Shown: positions 6,179 to 16,019, counted from the first letter of the stretch. The stretch: DNA of 16,028 nucleotides from Clostridiales bacterium (GCA_003149835.1 QAMX01000158.1:1-16028); one strand, 5' to 3'. Numbers and translations are program-made. Notes: a model not told the origin generated them from the letters alone.

Positions 6179-7474
6179 ATGACCCGTATCAGCATTCCCA
6201 AAGGCACCAAGGACGTTTTGCCGGCAGCGAGCCACGACTGGCAGTATCTGGAAAGCGTCCTCCGCGGCTGCGCCGCAGACTTCGGCTTCTCTGAAATTCG
6301 CTTTCCCGCCTTTGAACACACCGAGCTTTTCCTGCGCGGCGTCGGCGACACGACCGACATCGTCCAGAAGGAAATGTATACCTTTGAGGATAAGGGCGGC
6401 CGCTCGATCACGCTGCGTCCCGAGGGGACGGCCTCCGTCGTCCGCAGCGTCATTGAAAACGGCCTCTACGCCGGCGCGCTGCCGCTCAAAGTCTACTATA
6501 TCGCGCCGGTCTTCCGCTATGAAAAGCCGCAGGCGGGGCGGCTCCGCGAACACCACCAGTTCGGCGTCGAGATGTTCGGCGCGGCCGGCGCGGCCGCCGA
6601 CGCAGAGGTCATCGCTCTGGCCGACACCTTCCTGCGCCGTTTGGGGCTCGAATCGCTGACCGTCTCCATTAACTCCATCGGCTGTCCGGTCTGCCGCAGC
6701 CGGTATCACGCGGCGCTGCGCGAGTATTTCGGCGCTTACAGAGACGAGCTCTGCCCGCTCTGCCTCGACCGCATGGAGCGCAACCCGCTCCGTCTGCTCG
6801 ACTGCAAGGAGCCGCGCTGCGGAGAGATCGCCAAAAACGCGCCGGTCACGCTCGACTATCTCTGCGAGGACTGCGCAGAGCATTTCCAAAGCCTGAAACG
6901 CGAGCTCGATCTGCTGGGCATCACCTATTCGGTCGACCCGCGCATCGTCCGCGGCCTCGATTATTATACGAAAACCGTCTTTGAATTCGTCGCCCACAAC
7001 ATCGGCGCGCAGGCGACGGTGTGCGGCGGCGGCCGCTATGACCGGCTTGTGGAATCTCTCGGCGGTCCGAGCCTGCCTGGCCTCGGCTTCGGCTGCGGGC
7101 TGGAACGGCTGCTGCTCGCCTTGCAGGAGAGCGGCGTTTCCCTGCCGGAGGCGCCGGGCCCCGATATCTTCATCGCCGCCGCCGGCGAGGCGGCCGCCGA
7201 CAGGGTCTCCCGGCTCGTGCACGAGCTGCGCCGCGCCGGAGTCTCCGCAGAGCGCGACGTGACCGGCCGCTCGCTCAAAGCGCAGATGAAATACGCCGAC
7301 AAGCTGCGCGCGCGCTTTTCTCTGACCGTCGGCGGCGACGAGCTGCAAAGCGAAAGCGGCGCGCTGAAAAATATGCGCACCGGCGAAACTGTCCCCGTAC
7401 CGCTCAGCGCGGCCTCCATCGGCGAAGCTCTCACGGCCGCTTCCGCCGGTCAGCCGCTTTCACCCGCTGAATAA
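6179..7474 (+). CDS. hisS: Histidyl-tRNA synthetase
   Basis: 431 residues; charges tRNA-His. Start ATG 6179 has GGAGAAAGGA (6161-6170) eight bases upstream and gives the usual PKGTKDVLP N-terminus. Class II motifs are clear: motif 2 around FRYEKPQAGRLREHHQF (112-128), the HisRS-specific RGLDYYTKTVFEF (258-270) and CGGGRYDRL (282-290), and motif 3 in GLGFGCGLERL (301-311). The C-terminal anticodon-binding domain spans about 328-420. Four cysteine pairs in the insertion domain (169/172, 192/195, 209/214, 229/232) suggest bound metal and resemble clostridial HisRS. No T-box sequence was found upstream. It forms an operon with aspS, 61 bases downstream, as in many Firmicutes. Confidence 0.96.
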   Translation: MTRISIPKGTKDVLPAASHDWQYLESVLRGCAADFGFSEIRFPAFEHTELFLRGVGDTTDIVQKEMYTFEDKGGRSITLRPEGTASVVRSVIENGLYAGALPLKVYYIAPVFRYEKPQAGRLREHHQFGVEMFGAAGAAADAEVIALADTFLRRLGLESLTVSINSIGCPVCRSRYHAALREYFGAYRDELCPLCLDRMERNPLRLLDCKEPRCGEIAKNAPVTLDYLCEDCAEHFQSLKRELDLLGITYSVDPRIVRGLDYYTKTVFEFVAHNIGAQATVCGGGRYDRLVESLGGPSLPGLGFGCGLERLLLALQESGVSLPEAPGPDIFIAAAGEAAADRVSRLVHELRRAGVSAERDVTGRSLKAQMKYADKLRARFSLTVGGDELQSESGALKNMRTGETVPVPLSAASIGEALTAASAGQPLSPAE

Positions 7475-7491
7475 GCCCCCGGCGCTCCCAC

Positions 7492-7519
7492 ACAGGATAA
7501 TCGGAACAGGATAATCGGA
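7492..7519 (+). repeat. 14-base tandem duplication before aspS
   Basis: ACAGGATAATCGGA occurs twice head to tail (7492-7505, 7506-7519), perfectly, just upstream of the aspS ribosome site AAGGAAG (7520-7526). Looks like a slippage or recent local duplication. Confidence 0.85.
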
Positions 7520-7535
7520 AAGGAAGAACCCCTCC

Positions 7536-9329
<1,794 letters not shown>

Positions 9330-9383
9330 ACACGATTCATACTCTTTTCATTTACAAAACCGCCACACATGATTCACAGCAAA

Positions 9384-9392
9384 TGTTATAAT
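9384..9392 (+). promoter_or_regulatory. Extended -10 promoter of the ABC operon
   Basis: TGTTATAAT: a perfect TATAAT (9387-9392) with the TGN extension. No good -35 sits at 16-18 bases. It lies in an AT-richer gap of 110 bases between aspS and the ABC gene; transcription would begin near 9399. Confidence 0.6.
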
Positions 9393-9439
9393 GAACATGA
9401 CGCTTTGCGCATTCATGAGAGGAAGGAAGCAGAACTTCT

Positions 9440-10381
9440 ATGATCGAGGTTACGAATTTAGTCAAGCATTACGGCAATAAAAAAGCCGTCAACGACATCT
9501 CCTTTGCCATCAACGAAGGCGAGCTTGTCGGCTTTTTGGGGCCGAACGGCGCCGGTAAGACCACGACGATGAACGTCCTGACGGGCTATTTGTCCGCGAC
9601 CTCCGGCTCCGCGAAAATCAACGGCATCGACATTCTCGAAAACCCCATCGCCGCCAAGCGGCACATCGGCTATCTCCCCGAGCAGCCGCCGCTCTACATG
9701 GACATGACCGTCAACGAATATCTCGACTTCATCTGCGACCTGAAAGGCGTCAAGGAGCACCGCAGGCAGCACGTCTCGGATATCTGCGAGCTCTCAGGCA
9801 TCACGCACGTCTATAAGCGCATGGTGCGCAATCTCTCCAAGGGCTATAAGCAGCGCGTCGGGCTGGCGCAGGCGCTGATCGGCAACCCCGAGGTGCTGAT
9901 CCTCGACGAGCCGACCGTCGGCCTCGACCCGATTCAGATCATTGAGATCCGCAACGTCATCAAGGATCTCGGCAAAAAACGCACGGTCATCCTGTCGAGC
10001 CACATCCTCCCGGAGGTCCAGGCGATCTGCGAGCGCGTGCTCGTGATCAACCACGGCGAAATCATCGCCAACGACACGCCGGCAAACCTCTCGCTCTACG
10101 TCGATATCGACCGGAAAATGCAGATCCGCGTCGCCGGCCCGCAGGACAAGGTACAGCCGGTTCTGTCGCGCATCCCGGAGATGGAGCGCGTGATCTTTGA
10201 GGGATCGCTGGAAAACGACACCTGCGACTTTATTTTGGAGCCGAAGGGCAAGGTCGATATCCGCAAGCTCGTTTTCAACGCGCTCGCCCACGCCGGCTAC
10301 CCGATCCTGATGTTCACGCCCGTGTCGGCGTCGCTCGAAGATATCTTCATCAAGCTCACCGCCGAAAAATCCGGTAAGTAA
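9440..10381 (+). CDS. ABC transporter ATPase (GldA-like, ABC-2 type)
   Basis: 313 residues. Provides ATP-driven power for the permease encoded next. All nucleotide-binding motifs are intact: Walker A GPNGAGKT (34-41), Q-loop Gln82 in LPEQPP, signature LSKGYKQ (132-138), Walker B LILDEP (153-158) with Glu157 and the switch His188 in SSHIL. A C-terminal extension after about 215 is usual for ABC-2 ATPases of the GldA/CcmA/NatA group. ATG 9440 follows the purine run GAGAGGAAGGAAG. It is the first gene of a four-gene operon (permease 24 bases downstream). The partner set points to the GldA-type subgroup rather than to a drug exporter; the substrate is unknown. Confidence 0.92.
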   Translation: MIEVTNLVKHYGNKKAVNDISFAINEGELVGFLGPNGAGKTTTMNVLTGYLSATSGSAKINGIDILENPIAAKRHIGYLPEQPPLYMDMTVNEYLDFICDLKGVKEHRRQHVSDICELSGITHVYKRMVRNLSKGYKQRVGLAQALIGNPEVLILDEPTVGLDPIQIIEIRNVIKDLGKKRTVILSSHILPEVQAICERVLVINHGEIIANDTPANLSLYVDIDRKMQIRVAGPQDKVQPVLSRIPEMERVIFEGSLENDTCDFILEPKGKVDIRKLVFNALAHAGYPILMFTPVSASLEDIFIKLTAEKSGK

Positions 10382-10405
10382 GGGAAAAGGAAGGAAGGAC
10401 AAGCT

Positions 10406-11110
10406 ATGTTTGCAGTATACAAACGCGACCTGCGCGCCTTTTACACCACGCCGATCGGGTATGTTTTCAGCGGCGTGCTGATTTTAGTCATGAATCTCTG
10501 CTTCTATTTCCTCAACGTGGAGACAAGCTCCTCCAACGTCAAGCCGATTTTCTACCTGCTGCTGATCGGGCTGGCGTTTCTGGCGCCGATCCTGACGATG
10601 CGCCTGCTCAGCGAGGAGAAAAAGATGAAAACCGACCAGCTCCTCTTCACCGTGCCGATCCGTATGACCGACATCGTTCTCGGCAAGTATTTCGCGGCGC
10701 TCAGCGTGTTTGTCATTTCTCTGATCGGAACCTTTATGATCCCGCTGATTCTGGCCGCTTACAGCGTTTCCGAGCCGTGGGCGATCTTCGGCAACTATGT
10801 GGCGATTTTCTTTGCCGCGAGCGCGTTCATCGCCATCGGCCTGTTTATTTCCTCGCTCACGGAAAACCAGCTCGTCAGCGCCCTGGTTACCTGGGCCGTG
10901 CTGATCGGGCTGTGGCTCGTGGATCTGCTCGTCGCCAACATCGAGATCGTCGCCGTGAAGACCATCGTCGGCTGGCTGTCCGTGTTCAGCCGCTATACCA
11001 GCTTTACCTACGGGCTCTTCGACTTGTCCGATATCGTCTACTACATCAGCATCGCCGCCGTCTTTATCTATCTGACGATACGCATGCTCGACAAAAAGCG
11101 CTACGCTTAG
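10406..11110 (+). CDS. ABC-2 type permease (GldF-like)
   Basis: 234 residues with about six membrane segments (near 17-37, 47-66, 96-118, 129-149, 155-175 and 209-226). The cytosolic stretch LTMRLLSEEKKMKTDQLLFT (63-82) is the hallmark of the GldF-like ABC-2 permease group, as is the short N-terminal helix with KRDLRAFYTTPIGY (6-19). It is the membrane channel half of the transporter, pairing with the ATPase upstream. ATG 10406 is preceded by AAGGAAGGAAGGA (10388-10399), an exceptionally purine-rich ribosome site. Only one permease is present, so a homodimer is expected. Next gene starts 21 bases later. Confidence 0.9.
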   Translation: MFAVYKRDLRAFYTTPIGYVFSGVLILVMNLCFYFLNVETSSSNVKPIFYLLLIGLAFLAPILTMRLLSEEKKMKTDQLLFTVPIRMTDIVLGKYFAALSVFVISLIGTFMIPLILAAYSVSEPWAIFGNYVAIFFAASAFIAIGLFISSLTENQLVSALVTWAVLIGLWLVDLLVANIEIVAVKTIVGWLSVFSRYTSFTYGLFDLSDIVYYISIAAVFIYLTIRMLDKKRYA

Positions 11111-11131
11111 AGAGATTGGAGGACGATGATC

Positions 11132-12703
11132 ATGAACAACAAAACGCCTGACAGAAAAAACGCCAAAGCGCCCGCCCAAAAGAAGGGCGAGACGCCGGTC
11201 ACCAGAAAACCCGCACCCAAACAGCCTGAGGCGGGTTCGTTCCGCGGCCGCCTCCATCAGTTCAACTTTAAGCTCCGCAAGCAGCGGCTGAAATACGGCA
11301 CGCTCGCGACGGTGATGTCGCTGCTGATTGTTACGGCGATTATCCTCGCCAACGTGCTCGTCGGCTTTGCGACCGATAAATACGGTTTGAAATTCGATAT
11401 GACGAGCGAGAAGCGCTTTGAGCTGAGCGACGAAACCATCGACATCCTCAAAGAGCTCGACGAAAAGGTCATGTTCCACGTCTTTATGACCGAGGAGAAC
11501 TTCCGCGCCCTGACCTACGGCAACGAAATGGCCGAGATCATGTTGCGCTATGAAGTCTATTCCGGCGGCAACGTCGAGGTCAACTTCGTCGACCCGGTGC
11601 GCAATCCGTCGTTTGTCACCAAATACTCCGACCTCGTGGAGATCAGCAGCGGCTCGGTCGTGGTGGAAAAAGGCGAAAAATACCGCGCCTACGCGCTCAA
11701 AGACCTCTACTACTGGTATGACTCCACGCAGACCAATGCCGTCGGCGTTTCCATCGAGCGCAAGCTGACGACCGCGCTTCTGTATATGAACGTCGAAGAC
11801 CCGCCCAAGGCGGCGGTTTTGTACGGGCATTCTGAGGTCTACTCTTCGCAGATCGCCACGCAGCTCTACGAAGCGAACTTTAACGTGCAGACGCTGAACC
11901 TGATGACCGACGAGATCCCCGACGACATCTCTCTGCTCGTCATGTGCTGCCCGACCACGGACTATACCGAGGATGAAATCCTGAAACTGGAAAAATACTT
12001 TGCCTCGTTCCGCGATTTCATCTATATCACTGGCGCCGACGCGCCGGCGCTCACCAACCTGGAGCTTTTGTTCCGCGAATGGGGCGTCGGTTTTGAAGAC
12101 GCGATTGTCTGCGACAGCCAGTACCGGGTTCTCGGCGACTACACCAACGTCATCACGCTTGCGTCGACCGCAGATTCCAATCTGACGAGCGGCTTTTCCT
12201 CGACCAAGTACGTCATCGCGCCGTACTCCAAGCCCATGACGCAGCTCTGGACGGAATCCGGCCTCATGACCTCCACGGAGATCCTGCAAACCTCGCCGGT
12301 CTCGTATGCAAAGCCGAAAAACGCCTCTGAAACCATCAACTCTTATGAAAAAGAGGACGGCGATCTGGAAGGCTCCTTCTCCGCCGCCATCCACGTCGAG
12401 TATTCGCAGATTGTCAACAACGTCACGCAGACCTCCAACCTTCTGTTCCTGTCAAGCCCGTATATGTTCACCGCCGACCTGCTGAACAGCGAAAGCTACG
12501 GGAACATGCGCTTTATGACCAACATTATGAACGAGTTCAACGACACCATCGTATCGGTTGAGCTGAAAAACAAGAAGTTTACCGATCCTGAGCTTGAAGT
12601 CATCGGCAACCAGCTCACAGTCGTTCTGGTGCTTCTCTGCGTCATTCCGGCGGTCATCATCATTATGGGGATCTTTGTCTGGTATTGGAGGAAAAACCGC
12701 TGA
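11132..12703 (+). CDS. GldG-like ABC transporter auxiliary protein
   Basis: 523 residues. Start ATG 11132 is preferred to ATG 11126 because GGAGG (11118-11122) is then nine, not three, bases away. Layout: a basic, Pro/Lys-rich cytosolic tail (1-55), one membrane segment (about 57-79), a large extracytoplasmic domain (80-490), and a C-terminal membrane anchor (about 493-517) ending in a basic tip. After the first membrane segment comes the family-like stretch FDMTSEKRFELSDETIDILK (88-107), and later AAVLYGHSE (227-235), typical of the GldG/ABC_transp_aux domain. It likely acts outside the membrane with the GldA/GldF-like transporter. Its stop overlaps the next start (TGATG), indicating translational coupling. 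Role beyond complex membership is unknown. Confidence 0.85.
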   Translation: MNNKTPDRKNAKAPAQKKGETPVTRKPAPKQPEAGSFRGRLHQFNFKLRKQRLKYGTLATVMSLLIVTAIILANVLVGFATDKYGLKFDMTSEKRFELSDETIDILKELDEKVMFHVFMTEENFRALTYGNEMAEIMLRYEVYSGGNVEVNFVDPVRNPSFVTKYSDLVEISSGSVVVEKGEKYRAYALKDLYYWYDSTQTNAVGVSIERKLTTALLYMNVEDPPKAAVLYGHSEVYSSQIATQLYEANFNVQTLNLMTDEIPDDISLLVMCCPTTDYTEDEILKLEKYFASFRDFIYITGADAPALTNLELLFREWGVGFEDAIVCDSQYRVLGDYTNVITLASTADSNLTSGFSSTKYVIAPYSKPMTQLWTESGLMTSTEILQTSPVSYAKPKNASETINSYEKEDGDLEGSFSAAIHVEYSQIVNNVTQTSNLLFLSSPYMFTADLLNSESYGNMRFMTNIMNEFNDTIVSVELKNKKFTDPELEVIGNQLTVVLVLLCVIPAVIIIMGIFVWYWRKNR

Positions 12704-14178
12704 TGAAAAAGCAACTGAAAACACTGATTTTCTGTCTGGTCGCCGTGGCCGTGCTCGCAGCCGCCTATTTCATCGTCTCCGCGCTGCTGCCCGATTCGGA
12801 AACGGACGACGACAAGCTGTATATTGTCAAAGGCAGCGCCGACACGATGTTCGCCGTCAAGGTAGAGTTCCCCGAATCGCAGGGCGGTTACCGTTATATC
12901 ATCGGAAAAATCCCCCAGGTCGACGAATCGATCCTGTATATCTACCAGGACAACGGCGTTTACGACGGTTACGAATACAGCCAGTCGCTGATGGAGGATG
13001 CGTTCACGCGCTTCATGGAGCTTGAAGCGACGGAGCTCGTCTATGAAGAGACCGATAATCTCGCGGAATTCGGTCTGGACGACGACAGCGCCGTCCGCGT
13101 CACCATCACGCCGTTCGACGTGCTGGCCGCCGAGAATGAAGCCTTACAGCCGATCACGCTGCTGATCGGCAGCTACAACAGCGTCTCCAACGCCTATTAC
13201 GCCAAGCGCGCCGACGCGCCGGAGATCTATATGATCACCGAGCTCAACGCCAACACCTATCTGAACGGGCCGAACCGCTACCGCTCGCTCGACATTCTGC
13301 CCGATTTCGGAACGTATTATGACAATCTCAAAACCGTCACGCTCAACGCCAGAAACGGCGAATCCATCGTTTTGGAACGGCACGAGACGTTTGAATCCGA
13401 GGAGGAGGGCGTGCTCATCTACACCACCTTCCGCATGGTCGAGCCGTACCGCGCTTATGTCAGCGACACGGTGGCCGGAGAGTCGTTTTTAGACCTGATC
13501 TCGTCGCTGATGGTCATGCAGGTCGTTGAAAATAACCCCGAGGATCTCTCCGTCTACGGCCTGGATGACGAGAATTCGTTTACCGTCGAATTTGTCACCA
13601 ACGCCGGCGAGAAGACGACGATGCGTTTCGGCAGCGTATCCTCCAGCATTTTCATTATGATCGAGGGGATCGACAGCGTCTACGCCGCTTACGGCGACAT
13701 CAGCTTCGGCGATCTGACGGCCATGGATCTGCGCAGCAGCCTCGTCTGGCTCCACAACATCAAGGACGTCACCAAGGTGGAAATGTCGCTGCCCAACGGC
13801 GACTACGTCTTAGATGTCGACGACACCGTCAACGCCGACGACGGCTCCGGAACGTTTGTCGCCGCGCTGAACGGCACGGCGCTCTCCGAGGACAACGGCC
13901 GGAGGCTGTATACGAGCATCATCTCCATTCAGTATGATAACATCCTCGCGGGCGAAGCCATCGAGAGCGAACCTTCCTATACGTTCAAAATCACCTACCG
14001 CAGCGGCTTTACGGAAACGCTCCGCTTCTATAAGGCGACGAGCCGCCAGTATATCGTCTGCCTCGGCGAGGACACACAGCCGGAAGAAACCAATTTCTGC
14101 GCCAACATCACTTACCTGCGCAAGGTCGTCGAAAATATTGATACCATTCTCAGCGGCGGTACAATCAGCCGCTACTAA
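12703..14178 (+). CDS. DUF4340-type membrane-anchored protein
   Basis: 491 residues from ATG 12703, which shares its A with the upstream TGA; GGAGG (12687-12691) is 11 bases ahead inside the previous gene. A single N-terminal membrane segment (about 7-27) anchors a long acidic extracytoplasmic region. Two similar motifs, LAEFGLDDDSAVRVTI and LSVYGLDDENSFTVEF, mark repeated halves, the pattern I associate with DUF4340 proteins found next to GldG-like genes. No enzyme motif or lipobox is visible. It is the last gene of the ABC operon and ends just before a strong terminator. It probably works with the GldG-like protein in the envelope; function not established. Confidence 0.82.
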   Translation: MKKQLKTLIFCLVAVAVLAAAYFIVSALLPDSETDDDKLYIVKGSADTMFAVKVEFPESQGGYRYIIGKIPQVDESILYIYQDNGVYDGYEYSQSLMEDAFTRFMELEATELVYEETDNLAEFGLDDDSAVRVTITPFDVLAAENEALQPITLLIGSYNSVSNAYYAKRADAPEIYMITELNANTYLNGPNRYRSLDILPDFGTYYDNLKTVTLNARNGESIVLERHETFESEEEGVLIYTTFRMVEPYRAYVSDTVAGESFLDLISSLMVMQVVENNPEDLSVYGLDDENSFTVEFVTNAGEKTTMRFGSVSSSIFIMIEGIDSVYAAYGDISFGDLTAMDLRSSLVWLHNIKDVTKVEMSLPNGDYVLDVDDTVNADDGSGTFVAALNGTALSEDNGRRLYTSIISIQYDNILAGEAIESEPSYTFKITYRSGFTETLRFYKATSRQYIVCLGEDTQPEETNFCANITYLRKVVENIDTILSGGTISRY

Positions 14179-14183
14179 AAAAA

Positions 14184-14220
14184 GCCGCCGCCGTTATGCA
14201 AACGGCGGCGGCTTTTTTTT
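14184..14220 (+). terminator. Strong terminator of the ABC operon
   Basis: Perfect 12-base arms GCCGCCGCCGTT (14184-14195) and AACGGCGGCGGC (14201-14212), a five-base loop, and eight Ts (14213-14220). Seven As precede the stem, so it could work on the minus strand too. It starts six bases after the stop codon. Confidence 0.95.
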
Positions 14221-14403
14221 ACGGCACAACCTCGGCGGGCATGCGGAGAATCGCCAGCGCCCGTTCGGAGATCGTCTCTCCGCTTCCTGCGGGAGACCGC
14301 CCGTTGCCGGTTTGGCTGCGCGGAGACTCTTTCGCCCGCGAAAAGCCGCGTTTAGGCGGTCAACGTCCTCCCCGCCTCTCGGCGGGCGGAACACGGCGGT
14401 CCA
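14221..14403. other. Gene-free stretch between two terminators, rich in inverted repeats
   Basis: No credible gene. Small stems include CGGAGA/TCTCCG (14266-14271/14277-14282), which is mutually exclusive with GTCTCTC/GGGAGAC (14274-14280/14291-14297), and CCCGCC/GGCGGG (14371-14376/14381-14386). No promoter is evident. Confidence 0.4.
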
Positions 14404-14404
14404 A

Positions 14405-14452
14405 AAAGGGCCATGCCGCTGAAATCATCGGCTGATGGTTTCAGCGGCATGG
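14405..14452 (-). terminator. Terminator of the purine nucleoside phosphorylase gene
   Basis: Long hairpin: perfect 14-base arms (14411-14424 and 14439-14452) extended inside by CATC/GATG, loop of four. On the minus strand it is followed by CCC and a run of five Ts (14409-14405 as read on the plus strand AAAAA). On the plus strand GGGTTTT follows, so it may be bidirectional. Confidence 0.75.
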
Positions 14453-14534
14453 GTTTTACAATCCTCTTGTCCTGCGTCCTATCCGTTCCCGATACAGTTG
14501 TCGGCGCGGATTCGAACCGTTCCGCCAGGGCCGC

Positions 14535-15362
14535 TCACGCCATCGCCGCGAGCGAATCGCGGACGAGCGCGGCGAACTGCGCCGCGCTTCTGTCGGCGGT
14601 CTCCTTGACCTCAATGTGCGACAGCGGTTTTTTGGACAGCCCCGCCGCTTTATTGGTGATACAGCTGATGCCGCAGACCTGCATCCCCATATGGTTGGCC
14701 GCGATCGCCTCGACGGCCGTGCTCATCCCCACGGCGTCGGCGCCCATGCGGCTCAGCGCCCGAATCTCCTGCGGCGACTCATACTGCGGGCCGGTCAGCT
14801 GCACATACGTCCCCTCGCGCAGCACAATGCCGTTTTTTTGCGCGGCGCCGCGCACGAGGCCGCAGAGCGTTTCCCGATAAATGTTGCTCATGTCGGGGAA
14901 GCGCGGGCCAAATGCGTCGATGTTGGCGCCGATCAGCGGCGAGGGCACAAACAGAGAGATCTGGCCGGTAATCAGCATGAAGTCGCCGACCTCAAACGCC
15001 TCGTTAATCCCGCCCGCAGCGTTTGTCAGCATCAGGTTTTCCGCCCCGAGCAGACGCATCACGCGGATCGGCAGGACCACATCCTGCATCGAATAGCCCT
15101 CATAATAGTGCACGCGCCCCTGCATAATGACGACGGGCGTTTCGCCCACATAGGAAAAGAGAAAGCGGCCGCGGTGCCCCTCGACCGTCGAAACCGGAAA
15201 GCCCTCGATCTCCCGGTATTCGACGACAGCCTCATGAGGCAGCGCCTCGGCAAAGCCGCCGAGGCCGGAGCCAAGCACCAGCGCCGCTTTCGGCGCGAAA
15301 TCCGTCCTGCGCCGGATCGCCTCCGCGCAGCGGTTGACCTTTTCGTAGGTGTTTTCCTGCAT
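14535..15362 (-). CDS. punA: Purine nucleoside phosphorylase (class I, trimeric type)
   Basis: 275 residues. Splits purine nucleosides with phosphate into base and (deoxy)ribose-1-phosphate for salvage. Start ATG 15362 has GAGG six bases upstream; a GTG at 15374 would add four residues. Family residues are all in place: GSGLGGF (31-37) for phosphate, His63 in VEGHRGRF, GRVHYYEGY (82-90), TNAAGGIN (113-120), SPLIGAN (141-147), Glu195 in QYESP, GMSTAVE (212-218) and Asn237 in ITNKAAG. The active-site Asn and Glu suggest preference for 6-oxopurines, as in class I enzymes. The gene stands alone on the minus strand, divergent from the glyoxalase-like gene. Its terminator lies 80-130 bases downstream. 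No clear minus-strand promoter was found directly upstream. Confidence 0.95.
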   Translation of the reverse strand: MQENTYEKVNRCAEAIRRRTDFAPKAALVLGSGLGGFAEALPHEAVVEYREIEGFPVSTVEGHRGRFLFSYVGETPVVIMQGRVHYYEGYSMQDVVLPIRVMRLLGAENLMLTNAAGGINEAFEVGDFMLITGQISLFVPSPLIGANIDAFGPRFPDMSNIYRETLCGLVRGAAQKNGIVLREGTYVQLTGPQYESPQEIRALSRMGADAVGMSTAVEAIAANHMGMQVCGISCITNKAAGLSKKPLSHIEVKETADRSAAQFAALVRDSLAAMA

Positions 15363-15448
15363 GATCTTCCTCACTTTCCGATTCCGGCCGCGCTATCGGT
15401 CGGCGCGCCTCTGGAAACGCGCCCGCAGCCTCAAAGCGCTGAAAATAC

Positions 15449-15478
15449 TTGAACTTCTGCGGATGCCTATGATATAAT
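15449..15478 (+). promoter_or_regulatory. Promoter of the glyoxalase-like gene
   Basis: TTGAAC (15449-15454), 18-base spacer, TATAAT (15473-15478). Start would be near 15485, inside an inverted repeat TTGGAA (15483-15488)/TTCCAA (15502-15507) that could be an operator. Confidence 0.75.
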
Positions 15479-15598
15479 ACGCTTGGAACCGCAGAACCGG
15501 CTTCCAAATGCGATGCCTGCCGTTCTCCAACGCCCTTCGGGCAGCGACCGCACAGCCGTTATAAAATCCCATCCGCAATGAGAAAGGACGGAACTTTC

Positions 15599-15973
15599 AT
15601 GCCGCATACATTTGCCCACGTCAACTTCAACGTCACTGATCTCGACGCGTCTATGCGCTTCTACGCCGAGGCGCTCGGCCTCTCCGAAGCGCGCCGCAAA
15701 GCCGCCGGCGACGGCAGCTTTATCATCGTCTTCCTGAGCGACGGAGCGACGGGGTTCGAGCTGGAACTGACATGGCTCAGGGACTGGGAAAAGGACCGCT
15801 ATGACCTCGGCGACAACGAGTTTCACCTCGCCTTTATCACCGAGGATTTTGAAGCCTCTCACGCCCTGCACGAAAAAATGGGCTGTATCTGCTATGAAAA
15901 CCCGGCAATGGGCATCTATTTCATCGAGGACCCGGACGGCTACTGGCTCGAAATCGTCCCGCGGCGCAGATAA
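15599..15973 (+). CDS. VOC-family, glyoxalase-I-like metalloprotein
   Basis: 124 residues, a single vicinal-oxygen-chelate subunit of the size of bacterial glyoxalase I. Start ATG 15599 follows AGAAAGGACGG (15581-15591); an upstream in-frame ATG at 15578 has no such site. All four expected metal ligands are visible: His7 in AHVNF, Glu56 in FELELTW, His76 in EFHLAF and Glu118 in YWLEIV. The stretches WEKDRYDLGDNEFHLAF (63-79) and FIEDPDGYWLEI (108-119) closely resemble E. coli GloA. It may detoxify methylglyoxal or a related thiol adduct; since many Clostridia lack glutathione, the true substrate is uncertain and no symbol is given. It has its own promoter and a leader of about 110 bases. Confidence 0.87.
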   Translation: MPHTFAHVNFNVTDLDASMRFYAEALGLSEARRKAAGDGSFIIVFLSDGATGFELELTWLRDWEKDRYDLGDNEFHLAFITEDFEASHALHEKMGCICYENPAMGIYFIEDPDGYWLEIVPRRR

Positions 15974-15989
15974 TCCCGCTTAGACGTTT

Positions 15990-16019
15990 ATTGTACCGCA
16001 AAACGCCCTGATTTGTCAA
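15990..16019 (-). promoter_or_regulatory. Minus-strand promoter facing into the glyoxalase-like gene
   Basis: Read on the minus strand: TTGACA (16019-16014), 18-base spacer, TACAAT (15995-15990), a near-consensus sigma-A promoter. The only annotated minus-strand gene ahead is punA, about 620 bases away, so a transcript would run antisense through the glyoxalase-like gene. Confidence 0.5.

Noticed and set aside
6683..6877. Cysteine-rich insertion in HisRS as a novelty
   Set aside because: The CxxC pairs resemble those I know from clostridial HisRS proteins, so it is noted but not treated as unusual.
10484..12394. 636-codon open frame antisense to the permease and GldG-like genes
   Set aside because: Low-complexity Arg/Gly/Asp-rich translation, no ribosome site, and it opposes two clear genes; this is a side effect of GC-rich codon use.
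14500..14535. tRNA T-arm-like GGTTCGAATCC on the minus strand
   Set aside because: Only about three pairs form in the T stem and the rest of a tRNA would have to lie inside the punA coding sequence; no cloverleaf fits. A tRNA-fragment att site is not supported either.
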